A stretch of DNA of 64,000 nucleotides from CAZAKZ01 sp964485695 (GTDB lineage Bacteria > Planctomycetota > JAFGQW01), in NCBI GenBank assembly GCA_964485695.1, contig CAZAKZ010000003.1, forward strand, positions 1 to 64,000, read 5' to 3'. Shown here one piece after another: positions 8,850 to 18,191 of the stretch. The position numbers were made by a program, and so were the translations under genes. Each line of letters begins with the position of its first letter. The first letter of the stretch is position 1. The notes under the pieces were generated by a model, which saw nothing but the letters and a program-made list of their open reading frames with translations, was not told the DNA's origin and made no database searches.

Positions 8850-10089
8850 ATACGACCCGGCCGACCTCGACGCTCTGGCCGCGTCGCTCAGCCTCCTCGA
8901 CACCGAGCACAAAACTCTCACCGCCCCCAACCGCATCGTTTACCAGCCCATGGAGGGCAACGACGCCGAGGAGGACGGCGCGCCGGGTCCCCTCACCCTG
9001 AAGCGCTACCGCGCCCGGGCTGGCGGCCGCGCCGGCATCGACTTCGTGGAGGCCATGGCCGTGAATCCAGAGGGTCGGGCCCGGGGCCGCCAGCTCATCC
9101 TCTCCGATACCACCCAGCAGGGCTTCGAAGTGCTGGTGAAGGAATACCGGAGCTTGAACGCCGGGACGCCCCTCCTCTTCCAGCTCACCCACTCCGGCCG
9201 CTTCGCCACGGAGCCCGTCACTCCCTACCCCCTCCAGGACCAGGAGGCGCGTCTCCTCACCGACGTGGACATGGACCGCATCCAGCAGGACTTCGTCCGG
9301 GCGACGCAGCTCGCCCAGGCGTGCGGCGCCGACGGCATCGACTTCAAGCACTGCCACGGTTACCTGTGCTGCGCCATGCTGGGTCCGGCCAACCGCAGGC
9401 GCAACGGCTGGACCTGGGGCGGCGACACCCTCGAGGCGCGCGCCCGGTTCCTCACCGAGACCCTGGCCAGGATGATGGCGGTCGTGCCCCCCGACCGGTT
9501 CCTCTACACCGTGCGCCTATCGGCGTACGAGGGCATCCCGGGCGGTTTCGGCAGCCGGGACGCCGACGCCGTGGAGGAGGACGAGACCTTCACGGAGCTG
9601 AAGGCCCTGGCGAGGATCCTGGAGCAAGCCGGAGTCCGCCTCCTCAACCAGTCCTCGGGCGTGCCGGAACGCACGCCGCTTCTGGTGCGCCAGACCAACG
9701 AGAACCCCCTGGCCTTCTTCGACCACCAGGACCGCGCCGAGGTGCTCAAGCAGACCGTGTCCATCCCCGTGGTGGGCTCGGGATACAGCTACCTGAAGGC
9801 AGGCAACAACAAGCTGCCCGGCGACGACCCGGCAAAGAAAAACATCGTGGCCCTGGGCGGCAAGGCCGTGCAAGAGGGCCGCGCTGATTTCATCGGCATC
9901 GGCCGCCAGTGCCTCGCGGATCCCGGCTTCGCCGATAAGCTCCTATCCGGCCGCACGGACACCATCCGGTGGGACACGTCCTGCAACCAGTGCGCGGTTT
10001 CACTTCGCTCCGGCATCCCCGCGGGCTGCGTGGTCCACGACCGGTACTACACCGACCTGTTCAAGGAGATGAAGCGGAAGTCGAAGTGA
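8833..10089 (+). CDS. old yellow enzyme-type NAD(P)H:flavin oxidoreductase
   Basis: A 418-residue FMN TIM-barrel reductase. It has 'TAPNRIVYQPMEGNDAE' near residue 27, 'LLFQLTHSGRF' near 115, the substrate-anion pocket 'IDFKHCHGYL' near 170, 'PVVGSGYSYLK' near 318 and the C-terminal FMN-phosphate site 'FIGIGRQCLADP' near 353. 'TSCNQCAVSLRSG' near 385 supplies a cysteine pair, but no full CxxCxxxC iron-sulfur site or second NAD domain is seen, so it is a short single-domain form. The ATG at 8833 overlaps the symporter end by 17 bases, making it the last gene of the sugar operon. The substrate is unknown; enoate or a modified-sugar intermediate is possible. Confidence 0.82.
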   Translation: MALKLEYDPADLDALAASLSLLDTEHKTLTAPNRIVYQPMEGNDAEEDGAPGPLTLKRYRARAGGRAGIDFVEAMAVNPEGRARGRQLILSDTTQQGFEVLVKEYRSLNAGTPLLFQLTHSGRFATEPVTPYPLQDQEARLLTDVDMDRIQQDFVRATQLAQACGADGIDFKHCHGYLCCAMLGPANRRRNGWTWGGDTLEARARFLTETLARMMAVVPPDRFLYTVRLSAYEGIPGGFGSRDADAVEEDETFTELKALARILEQAGVRLLNQSSGVPERTPLLVRQTNENPLAFFDHQDRAEVLKQTVSIPVVGSGYSYLKAGNNKLPGDDPAKKNIVALGGKAVQEGRADFIGIGRQCLADPGFADKLLSGRTDTIRWDTSCNQCAVSLRSGIPAGCVVHDRYYTDLFKEMKRKSK

Positions 10090-10178
10090 GGGGGGGGTGG
10101 GCAACGGTTTGCTCTGTCTACTCGCATGGCGAGTGCTTGTGTACCCCACTGGGTGACATACCATTCCAATAGACACTT

Positions 10179-10290
10179 GCCGGATTTCATCCGCACTGAA
10201 CGCATCAAATCAGACGCGTTCAGGGCCGATGAAGTGCTTCATGACGGGTGAACGATACTGTTTTGATGCGTTCACCCTTGATGAAATTGG
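10179..10290. repeat. palindromic repeat element, family 1, copy A
   Basis: This element lies between converging genes and pairs with a second copy at 16356. It begins GCCGGATTTCATC (identical in both copies) and ends GATGAAATT, so its ends are inverted repeats. Exactly 50 bases from the start both copies carry ATGAAGTKCTTCAT, a short hairpin. On each side are further hairpins: here TGAACGC/GCGTTCA before it and GGGTGAACG/CGTTCACCC after it. TGAACGCATCAAA and TTTGATGCGTTCA also pair over a longer distance. The flanking arm sequences differ between copies while the pairing is kept, which suggests structure matters. It may be a MITE-like or REP-like element or a bidirectional terminator. Confidence 0.65.
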
Positions 10291-10308
10291 GCAGGCGGAC
10301 CAGGCGCC

Positions 10309-12747
10309 TCAGGGGCGACGTTTCGGCTCCTTGTCCGCGGCGTCGAGGAGCGCCTGGGCGCGGCCGCGGAGCTGGTCGCGTTCGCGCTGGATCGCGCTGA
10401 CCCTCGACTTCGGGATGACCAGGGGTTTCCCGCCCGATCGTTTTCGACGGACCTCGTCTTTCACATCGCCCGGCGTGTACACGTCGTCCCGGATACGGTC
10501 CAGAAGGGCGAGGGCCTTTGCCGGGTCGGGTTCGGTTCCGGCCTCCTCCTTGAGCAGCAGTCGGGCCACTTTCAGACAGAGCGCTTCGGGATGCACCTCG
10601 GGATGAACAAGAAGCTTCTCCAGCCCGTCGGGCCATCGGGGATCGCGCTCCTCGACCAACCACATCAGAATGATCTCCAGTAACAACGGGTACTTCTTGC
10701 TCCGAGGCCGCTCAGTATCGGCCGGGGCGAGCTCCTCAAGGGATTTACCCAGCGCTCGGAAACAGCGATACCGTCCAAAATGGGCCCGTGGGGAGTCCGG
10801 TTTTCCGGCGAGGGCCCGTTCGTAGTGGTGGAGCGCATCCTGAAAACGGCCGCGAGAATGATACAGATCGGCCGCGAACAGATGAGCCCGGGGTGAGTGT
10901 CCATCGAGTCTCAACGCGGTCTTTGCGTCCTGAAAGGCAGCCTTCTCCTTGTCGAGCTTGTTAGCGGCTGTAGCGCGGGTCCAGTAGGGAGGGACAAACG
11001 CCGGGTCCAGGCGGATCGCCTGGTCCGCGCACTCCCACGCTCGTCTGTATCGCCAATCGCCCGTCTTGAGATTCGGTGAATTCAAGTAGACGCCCGACAG
11101 GTTGTTGAGCAGGACTGCGACGACCTGCTTCTTCTTCAGGTTCCTGAGGTACCGGCCCGCGGCCAGGTCCTCGGGTGTGATGCTCCACAAGTTGGGTGCA
11201 TGCCAGTCGTGATAGTCGGCGTCAGCCAGCTCCGCGCCGCGTTGCGTGGTCTCGATGTTTCGCCGCGTCTTCCCGTCGTCCCACCGCACGAACACGTGGC
11301 GCGGTCTCAGCACCCCGTGCAGGGGCAAGCCCAGCCGCTCGCCCATAGCCAGGAGGAGAATGGAATGGCCGGTACAATTTCCGCAGTGGTCCTGCAGAAC
11401 AACGCTCAGGGACGACGCAAGGTCATCGCCTTCCCAGGACGGGCCGGTGCAGATACACCGGTGGAAGAGTCTGCGGTTGATCGCCCGGATGACGGCCTCG
11501 GGCTCCTCGAGGCCCTGGATGTCGCGCTTCAGGAGGAGCGAGAGCCGGTGCAGGCGATCCAGGAGAAGCCGCCGGAACCGGAGCGCCTCGGACGTGTCCT
11601 CCTGCCGCTCGCACCAGGCCGCGGCCGCCCCCAGGTCCAGGTCCTTCTCGTCGGCTTTCAGGATGTCCTCGAAGCTCTGGATCGCCTTCTCCCGCTGCCG
11701 CTGCGGGCTCGCCCGGTACGCGGCGCGCTCCTTCTCGAACCGCGTGGCGCACGCGGCCGGATGGGCGGCCAGCCACTTCTCGAACGCGTCAGCAAGGGCG
11801 CGGTTTGCGTCCAGGTGCTGTCGTTCCTTCTCCTCGCGAGAGACCTTTCCACTCCACGACTGGCACCGCGCGTGAAACGTACGATAGTGATCGATGTGGG
11901 GAACCACATCCGGATCCCTGCCGGTTGTCTTCAGAATCGCCTCGGCGAGGAGCTCGCCGTTCACCACGGAACGCGAAACGGCTGCCAGCACGGCCTCGTG
12001 CAGCAGGCCGGGCGCCTCGGATTCGCCGGCCCGGGCCAGGGCCACGGCCGCGTCCCGGTCCAGGCCATGGAAGGGCTGGTACAGGAGGGGCCGGAGGTGC
12101 GGCAGAAGCCGCGCCGAGGTACGCGGCAGCCGCTCCACAATGTCGAGGCGCAAATCGTCATCTTCATCCGGATCGCACGCGATCTCTGCAAGCGCCTTCA
12201 CCCGGGAGGCGCTCTCCGGACGACAGAGGGCCACCACGGCCACCACGCGCGTATCGTAGTGCAGTCGCTGGTCGCGGAGCACCCGGACGAGCACCGGGTC
12301 CAGGTCCCGAGGCGCATGGGCTCGAAGCCACGTTCCGCAGGGTTGACTGTTATCGTCCCATTGCGACTGACCTCGACGCTTACACCCGTTCGGTGCCCGT
12401 GCCTTTTCGACCAAAACACGCACCATGGCCAGGGCCGCACGATGCCCGGCCCGGTCGTGCACCGGTTTCAAGGCTCTGAAGCCGCGTGGAAGCCACCGGT
12501 TCTGGCGGCTTGGATCGATCTTGTCCCACACCTTCCGGATCTCGGCCACGGCCGCCGGATCAGCGGCCAGTAGCTCAGGATAGTCGGCGAGGCGGGCCGG
12601 AGCGGGTGGATTCGCCCGGACCTCTTCTGCCGGAGGCGTATCGCTCGGGAATAGCCCGTGCCCCACGAACAGCACGGCCGCCAGGGCCACGGCCGCCGCG
12701 CCCCACCGCCACCAGAGGATTCGCAGCAAGCGTCCGTTCGTGGTCAA
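10309..12747 (-). CDS. membrane-anchored HEAT-like / transglutaminase-like / TPR protein
   Basis: An 812-residue protein anchored by one N-terminal membrane helix (residues about 14-33), with the rest probably outside the membrane. Residues 50-390 are helical with HEAT-like stretches. A SirB1/transglutaminase-like core follows: 'QDHCGNCTGHS' with the candidate nucleophile Cys near residue 454, then 'RPRHVFVRWDDG' with the candidate His and Asp. Residues about 535-660 hold TPR-like repeats ('AWECADQAIRLDPAFVPPYW', 'ALHHYERALAGKPDSPRAHF'). I chose the TTG at 12747 because GGAGGAAAG is correctly placed upstream and no better start exists. Function is unknown; a protease or protein-crosslinking role at the envelope is inference. 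Confidence 0.72.
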   Translation of the reverse strand: MTTNGRLLRILWWRWGAAAVALAAVLFVGHGLFPSDTPPAEEVRANPPAPARLADYPELLAADPAAVAEIRKVWDKIDPSRQNRWLPRGFRALKPVHDRAGHRAALAMVRVLVEKARAPNGCKRRGQSQWDDNSQPCGTWLRAHAPRDLDPVLVRVLRDQRLHYDTRVVAVVALCRPESASRVKALAEIACDPDEDDDLRLDIVERLPRTSARLLPHLRPLLYQPFHGLDRDAAVALARAGESEAPGLLHEAVLAAVSRSVVNGELLAEAILKTTGRDPDVVPHIDHYRTFHARCQSWSGKVSREEKERQHLDANRALADAFEKWLAAHPAACATRFEKERAAYRASPQRQREKAIQSFEDILKADEKDLDLGAAAAWCERQEDTSEALRFRRLLLDRLHRLSLLLKRDIQGLEEPEAVIRAINRRLFHRCICTGPSWEGDDLASSLSVVLQDHCGNCTGHSILLLAMGERLGLPLHGVLRPRHVFVRWDDGKTRRNIETTQRGAELADADYHDWHAPNLWSITPEDLAAGRYLRNLKKKQVVAVLLNNLSGVYLNSPNLKTGDWRYRRAWECADQAIRLDPAFVPPYWTRATAANKLDKEKAAFQDAKTALRLDGHSPRAHLFAADLYHSRGRFQDALHHYERALAGKPDSPRAHFGRYRCFRALGKSLEELAPADTERPRSKKYPLLLEIILMWLVEERDPRWPDGLEKLLVHPEVHPEALCLKVARLLLKEEAGTEPDPAKALALLDRIRDDVYTPGDVKDEVRRKRSGGKPLVIPKSRVSAIQRERDQLRGRAQALLDAADKEPKRRP

Positions 12748-12957
12748 GGGGCTTTCCTCCGTTCACGAGGTCGCGGGCGCGGCCCATCCGTTTCGCCGGT
12801 CACGTTGGTAAACCGTATCATCCGTCAGATGCTTCGATTTTACTCTCGATGCACGAGAATACAAGAGCGAGAAACGGTATGAACGGAGACCCCCTTGCCG
12901 TCTCGTCAATGATCGAGTAAAGTCGCTCTCGCCGTGAAAACAGATTGGAGCGTACCC

Positions 12958-13677
12958 ATGAAAATCCTCTTTCTGCCGGGCCTCCTATTCGTTCTCGTAG
13001 GGTGTACCATGCGGGACTTGGCCCTGGAAATGCCCAGTGAATCAGTAGCTGCCGGGCTCGTCATGGATACCGAACAAGCCAAGGGCCGTTTGCACGCGGA
13101 GGCATCCCCCGCACCGACAAAAGCCGCATCCAACGAGGCGCAGGACCTGGCCAGGAAGGTCATCTACACCGCCGACTTCCAGGTGCGCATCGTGAGCCTG
13201 GACCCGGCCCTGGAGAGGGCCCGGAAAATGGCCGAGGACCTGGGCGGCTTTGTCCTGGAGGAGAGAATCGATGAGATCCGGCTCCGGGTCCCCGTTGGAC
13301 GGTTCAAGGAAGCAGTGAGCCGCATCTCCGAGATCGGCCGGATCCTCTCCCGCCGGGTAAGGGCCACCGACGTCACCGAGGAGTATGTGGACCTGGAGAT
13401 CCGCCTGGATGTCAAGAAGCGGTTCTTGATGGAGCTCCAGGAGCTCTACAAAAAGGGCGGTGAGCTGAAGGACCTCCTGGAGATCAAGCGGGAGATCGAC
13501 AAGGTCACCGAGGAGATCGAGCGCATCAAGGGCCGCCTCCGGTATCTCAAGAACCGTGTCGCATTCTCCACCATCACCGTGAAGTTCAAGGTGGCCACTC
13601 AACACCTGGACAGGACCTTCCGCCTGCCTTTCCTGTGGCTGGAGGACCTGGGCATCGACCGGCTTCTGGCCATGTAG
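12958..13677 (+). CDS. DUF4349 lipoprotein without the usual C-terminal membrane segment
   Basis: A 239-residue predicted lipoprotein: signal MKILFLPGLLFVLVGC with the lipobox LVGC at residues 13-16. The core 'ARKVIYTADFQVRIVSL' through 'LEIRLDVKKRFLMELQELY', a charged coiled coil near 150-200 and 'RLRYLKNRVAFSTITVKF' are typical of DUF4349, a family of unknown function. Members usually carry a C-terminal membrane helix; here the protein ends at '…WLEDLGIDRLLAM', soon after the domain. The TAG stop is real because an AAGGAGG site for the next gene follows it immediately. The ATG at 12958 has GGAG seven bases upstream and is better than the GTG at 12934. Confidence 0.82.
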   Translation: MKILFLPGLLFVLVGCTMRDLALEMPSESVAAGLVMDTEQAKGRLHAEASPAPTKAASNEAQDLARKVIYTADFQVRIVSLDPALERARKMAEDLGGFVLEERIDEIRLRVPVGRFKEAVSRISEIGRILSRRVRATDVTEEYVDLEIRLDVKKRFLMELQELYKKGGELKDLLEIKREIDKVTEEIERIKGRLRYLKNRVAFSTITVKFKVATQHLDRTFRLPFLWLEDLGIDRLLAM

Positions 13678-13690
13678 AAGGAGGCGGAAA

Positions 13691-14167
13691 ATGAACAAGC
13701 ACATGCACCTCCTGTGGATCGTCGTTCTTTTGGCCGCCGCGGGGTGCCGCATCGTGGATACCCCGAAGGGCTACGTGGAACTGGACGATCCCCCCGAGCC
13801 TTACGCATTCAAAGCCGTGTCCCCAGACGACTGCCGGTTCACGGTCAGGGTGGTGGACAACGAGGGGGACGGGTCCCTGGACTACTGGGAGAAGGCTGTC
13901 CGGAACCAGCTCATGCGGAACAAGGGCTACGAGTTCCTCTCCGGCAGGGACCCGAAGACCCGGGGCGGATTGGACGGCAAGGAGCTCCTCTTCGGCACTT
14001 CCAGCAAGGACGTGGACTACCGCTACCTGGTCGGCATCTTTCCCTACACGACCTGGCTCTCCTGGCTCTTCGGGAAGAAGATCTACCTCGTGGAAGCCGG
14101 TGGGGAGACGAAGACATTCGAGGCCGACCTCGAGGCGCTGCGCCAGGCGATGTTGACCCTGCGGTAA
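13691..14167 (+). CDS. small lipoprotein, unknown
   Basis: A 158-residue protein with a lipoprotein signal (Met-Asn-Lys, hydrophobic stretch, 'AAAGC' lipobox near residue 18). The body contains 'FTVRVVDNEGDGSLDYW', 'NKGYEFLSGRDPKTRGGLDGKELLF' and 'IFPYTTWLSWLFGKKIYLVEAGG'. I do not recognise the family. The start is strongly supported by AAGGAGG five bases upstream, and it is 13 bases after the DUF4349 lipoprotein, so the two are co-transcribed and may form an envelope complex. It ends one base before the converging cysteine synthase gene, so both strands share this 3' boundary. Confidence 0.78.
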   Translation: MNKHMHLLWIVVLLAAAGCRIVDTPKGYVELDDPPEPYAFKAVSPDDCRFTVRVVDNEGDGSLDYWEKAVRNQLMRNKGYEFLSGRDPKTRGGLDGKELLFGTSSKDVDYRYLVGIFPYTTWLSWLFGKKIYLVEAGGETKTFEADLEALRQAMLTLR

Positions 14168-14168
14168 T

Positions 14169-15091
<923 letters not shown>

Positions 15092-15095
<4 letters not shown>

Positions 15096-16078
15096 GTCAG
15101 GTCTCCGTTCATGGGCTTGATGGTTGTCTCGAGGATCTTGGCGGTCACTCTCGTGGAGGGCGGCACCGACCGGGTGAGCCACACGTTGCCGCCGATGACG
15201 GAGCCCTTGCCGACCACGGTGTCGCCGCCCAGGATCGTGGCACCCGCGTAGAGGATGCAGTCGTCTTCTATGGTGGGGTGGCGCTTCGTGTCCCGGATCA
15301 GCTTTCCTTCGCTGTCCTTCCTGAAGTTGGCTCCGCCCAGGGTGACGCCCTGGTAGATGCGCACGTTCCGTCCGATCACGGCGGTCTCGCCGATGACCAC
15401 CCCCGTGCAGTGGTCGATGAAGAAGCGCCTGCCGATCTCGGCCCCGGGGTGGATGTCGCAACCCGTCATGGAGTGAGCGTGCTCCGACAGCATACGCGGC
15501 AGGATGGGCACGCCCTGGAGGTGCAGCTCGTGCGCGAACCGGTGAAGGGTCACCACCCGGATGCCCGGATAGCAGAAGATGATCTCCTCGGTGCTCTTGG
15601 CAGCCGGGTCGCCGTCGTACGCGGCCCGTACGTCCTCAGCCAGGATGCGCCTCAACCGAGGGATCTTCCCGAGGAAGGCCAGGGTCTGGTCCGAGGCGTT
15701 GTCGGTGCAGTCGGCGCAATTCAACCTGGGCTCGTGACACTCGTGCATGAAGCAGCGCTTCAGCTGGTTCTGCAGCAGGGTGTAGAGCCGGTTGATCTGG
15801 TCTCCCAGGTAGAACCGGGCGTTGGCCTTGTCCACCTCCTGGTTGCCGAAGTAGCCCGGCATCATCACGGTCATGTACCGGTCCACGATCTCGAGGAGGG
15901 ACTCCTGCGAGGGAATCATGGGATAGCCAATGTGGTCGGGAGAGTCCTCCTCGCCAAGGCTGTCCAGAACGGCCTCCACCAGGTCCGGGATCTGTCTCGT
16001 ATGAGGATCGTCCTCCACGGAGTGGTGGCCCCGGGCGCACAGCCTGGGCGCCCGCGCTCTCTCGATTTTCGTGCCCAT
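15092..16078 (-). CDS. cysE: serine O-acetyltransferase (EpsC/CysE type)
   Basis: This enzyme acetylates L-serine with acetyl-CoA, giving the substrate for the adjacent cysteine synthase. The 328-residue form has a long N-terminal helical domain and a left-handed beta-helix at the C-terminus. The catalytic region 'IGRRFFIDHCTGVVIGE' lies near residue 205 and hexapeptide repeats follow ('AVIGRNVRIYQGVTLGG', 'ATILGGDTVVGKGSVIGG'). The N-terminal domain has five cysteines ('CFMHECHEPRLNCADC'), which could bind metal; I have not seen this reported. GGAG is six bases before the ATG at 16078; the open frame extends upstream but without a good site. Confidence 0.92.
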
Positions 16079-16147
16079 GGGTGACTCCAGTTGAAACGTC
16101 CGCCAGTGGTGGCGCGAACAAGGCCGCGTTTCCCGACCATCCATACC

Positions 16148-16465
16148 ATGGAACCGATCCAATGCGGAAGACAAAACGTCCGGAGCGAACGTATCCGCGA
16201 GATATTCGATGCCGCCGGCCGAACAGGTTGGCGGGCCCGGGACAAGTCCAGCGCCATCTCCCTCGAGCTCATGCAATACGGCCGCTGCCGCATGGCCATG
16301 CGCAACCAGCAGCAGAACTACAACCTGGAGGGCACGGAGATCCCGCTGAAACGGGGCCGGATTTCATCAGGACTTTTTGAGCGCGAACGCACTCATTTCG
16401 GGCTCATGAAGTTCTTCATTCATCAGGGCAAAATGAGCGAGTTTTCGCTCATTTTCCGGCCATGA
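16148..16465 (+). CDS. small hypothetical protein, 3' end within a repeat element
   Basis: A 105-residue reading frame diverging from cysE. Codons from about 16195 to 16350 have the C/G third-position bias of the window and read as a plausible helical, Arg/Gln-rich protein ('IREIFDAAGRTGWRARDK', 'AMRNQQQNYNLEGTEIPLKR'). I do not recognise the family. The last ~36 residues are encoded by the palindromic element that begins at 16356, so the original C-terminus may have been replaced by its insertion. No good ribosome-binding site precedes the ATG at 16148, and an in-frame ATG at 16091 is an alternative. It could be a decayed fragment. Confidence 0.4.
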   Translation: MEPIQCGRQNVRSERIREIFDAAGRTGWRARDKSSAISLELMQYGRCRMAMRNQQQNYNLEGTEIPLKRGRISSGLFERERTHFGLMKFFIHQGKMSEFSLIFRP

Positions 16466-16470
16466 AATTC
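16356..16470. repeat. palindromic repeat element, family 1, copy B
   Basis: Second copy of the element at 10179. The first 13 bases are identical, the central ATGAAGTTCTTCAT hairpin starts at the same offset of 50, and ATGAAATT closes the element at offset 106 against 102. The distal hairpin here is AAAATGAGCGA/TTCGCTCATTTT, unrelated in sequence to that of copy A but in the same place. The upstream arm again carries related words (TGAGCG, CTCATTT). Like copy A, it lies between converging genes, 12 bases from the stop of the minus-strand gene. Confidence 0.65.
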
Positions 16471-16481
16471 ACCGGACGGCG

Positions 16482-17330
16482 TCACTCCTGCTTCGTCTCG
16501 GGCTCCGGCTCGAGGAAGGGGGTCTCCATGACCAGCCTGAGGCCCAGGCCGTCGCTCCTCTCGTTGGGCACGAGGCCGCTGCGGGAAGCGGATCGGCAGT
16601 AGCCCGGACCGTAGCCCCAGCCGCCGCCACGGAACACGCGGTAGGTGCCCGTGGCCGGGCCTGTCGGGTCGGTCTGGCGTCCGGCCACGTAGTCCCCCTT
16701 CCAGTCCTGGCACCATTCCTGGACGTTTCCGCACATGTCGCGCAGACCCCACTGGTTCGGCCTCTTCTGCCCGACGCCGTACGACCGCTTCCCGGCGCTC
16801 AAGCTGCTCCAGGCGTATTCATTCACCTCGGCGTGGTCGGGGTCGTCCCCCCAGAAGAACCGGGTCTCGGTTCCCGCACGGCAGGCGTACTCCCACTCCG
16901 CTTCGGTGGGAAGCCGGAAGGTGCCCACCCCCAGGGTATTCATCTTCTCGATGAATGCCTGGCACGCCTTCCACGTCACGCGGTCCACGGGATGATCGGC
17001 CCGACGGAGGTCCGTCTCGGGCATCTTCGTGCCCATCACCGCATGCCATTGCCTCCGGGTAACCTCGTACATCCCCAGGTAGAACGGCCTCGTCAGAATC
17101 GCCTCGTGGCGCGGCGATTCATTGTCGAAGCGGTCCTTCTCGTCCTCCGCGCTTCCCATCATGAAACTGCCGGCGGGGATCTTCACGAACACCATCTTCA
17201 CCGCGTCCGGGAGGGTGACCGTATGCGTCACGACGTTGCCCACCGTCACGCCGCCCTCTCCGCCCATACCGCAGCCGTACGCGACCGCGATGCACACCAC
17301 CCCCAGAAAAATCAATCGTATCCCTGTCAT
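16482..17330 (-). CDS. formylglycine-generating-enzyme-like (SUMF1-type) lipoprotein
   Basis: A 282-residue protein with an N-terminal export signal (hydrophobic residues 4-17 followed by AYGCG, a plausible lipobox). The SUMF1/FGE fold is clear: 'MVFVKIPAGSFMMGS' near residue 46, 'PFYLGMYEVTRRQW' near 82, 'RLPTEAEWEYACRAG' near 140, 'QWGLRDMCGNVQEWCQDW' near 193 and 'RVFRGGGWGYGPGYCRSASR' near 235. True sulfatase-activating enzymes need a specific active-site cysteine pair; 'GYCRSASR' has one Cys where they have two close together, so this is probably a non-catalytic or differently acting family member. It pairs with the lipoprotein gene 20 bases upstream. Confidence 0.82.
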   Translation of the reverse strand: MTGIRLIFLGVVCIAVAYGCGMGGEGGVTVGNVVTHTVTLPDAVKMVFVKIPAGSFMMGSAEDEKDRFDNESPRHEAILTRPFYLGMYEVTRRQWHAVMGTKMPETDLRRADHPVDRVTWKACQAFIEKMNTLGVGTFRLPTEAEWEYACRAGTETRFFWGDDPDHAEVNEYAWSSLSAGKRSYGVGQKRPNQWGLRDMCGNVQEWCQDWKGDYVAGRQTDPTGPATGTYRVFRGGGWGYGPGYCRSASRSGLVPNERSDGLGLRLVMETPFLEPEPETKQE

Positions 17331-17350
17331 GTTTCCGTTCCCTGGACTCG

Positions 17351-17956
17351 TCAGCTCCTCCGGACCTTCGTGGCCGGTTCCGACCCCTTCACCTCTTCCA
17401 CCTCTTTCCGGTGCTTCAGCACGGATCTCAGGTCGTACATGAGCTGCGGGCGTTCCGTCTTCTTGAACCTGCTCCCACCCAGGTACTCCCCGAACAGAAC
17501 CTTGAACATCCGACCCCGGTACATGATGGTCCCGTTATGCTTCACCGGCTGCCCGTTGATGGAATCGAGGAAAAACCGCCGGGCCGGATCGGACGGGGCC
17601 GGCCGGAAGCCCAGATGGAGGCCGTGGGCGACGTCGATGACGATCTCCTCGGCCCCCACCTGGATCGCCCGGCCTGGCGTCTCCTCCCGGCTGACGATCA
17701 AATTCGTGTACTTCTCCTGCTCGTTCTGCACCCTGTTGCTCCGGGTTATCCTGCTGTCCGTCGAGACGTTCTCATGCTCCAGGATGAACGGCGTTGTCGT
17801 GAAGTACTGGATCGACATCAGGTCGTGGTCGGTGAGGCCGTACTTCTCGATGGTGCTGCTGTCGAAATAGGCCCGGCGGAAGCAACCCGCCGGGACCAGA
17901 ACCAGAACACCATAGAGTACGACCAGGACCGAGATCCGTCGGAGTATTCCGCCCAT
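17351..17956 (-). CDS. lipoprotein, unknown
   Basis: A 201-residue predicted lipoprotein: Met-Gly-Gly, basic residues, hydrophobic 'ISVLVVLYGVLVLVPAGC' with lipobox VPAGC at residues 21-25. The body has 'YFDSSTIEKYGLTDHDLMSIQYF' and 'GQPVKHNGTIMYRGRMFKVLFGEYL'. The family is unknown to me. The frame extends upstream, but only the ATG at 17956 gives a lipoprotein signal and it follows a GAGG site. It is 20 bases upstream of the FGE-like gene on the same strand, so the two are likely expressed together. Confidence 0.75.
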   Translation of the reverse strand: MGGILRRISVLVVLYGVLVLVPAGCFRRAYFDSSTIEKYGLTDHDLMSIQYFTTTPFILEHENVSTDSRITRSNRVQNEQEKYTNLIVSREETPGRAIQVGAEEIVIDVAHGLHLGFRPAPSDPARRFFLDSINGQPVKHNGTIMYRGRMFKVLFGEYLGGSRFKKTERPQLMYDLRSVLKHRKEVEEVKGSEPATKVRRS

Positions 17957-18191
17957 GTTGCCCTCGTCCCTCCCGTGAAAGGTGTGCGGTCCGAAAATCC
18001 GCCCGATTTTCGATCGTGGTCGGCTTCCCCTGAAGGACTGTCGGGGAAATCCGCATCGGGGACGGGCCTCTCCCCGGTTCACGCCCAGAAATACCCTCTA
18101 TTTTCTTGCAACCGAAGTCAACAGGTTTGTGCGGGGAAAAGCCGGGTAAACCGCTTTCCCTCCATTTTCCACGTCCCTATAATGACTGCCC

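Noticed and set aside
10179..10290. Family 1 repeat as an integron attC site
   Set aside because: There is no attC core site pair, no integron integrase and no cassette array; the second copy is between unrelated housekeeping-type genes.
13675..13690. Read-through of the DUF4349 TAG stop to restore a C-terminal membrane segment
   Set aside because: The bases after TAG are the next gene's AAGGAGG site and the frame beyond shows no hydrophobic segment.
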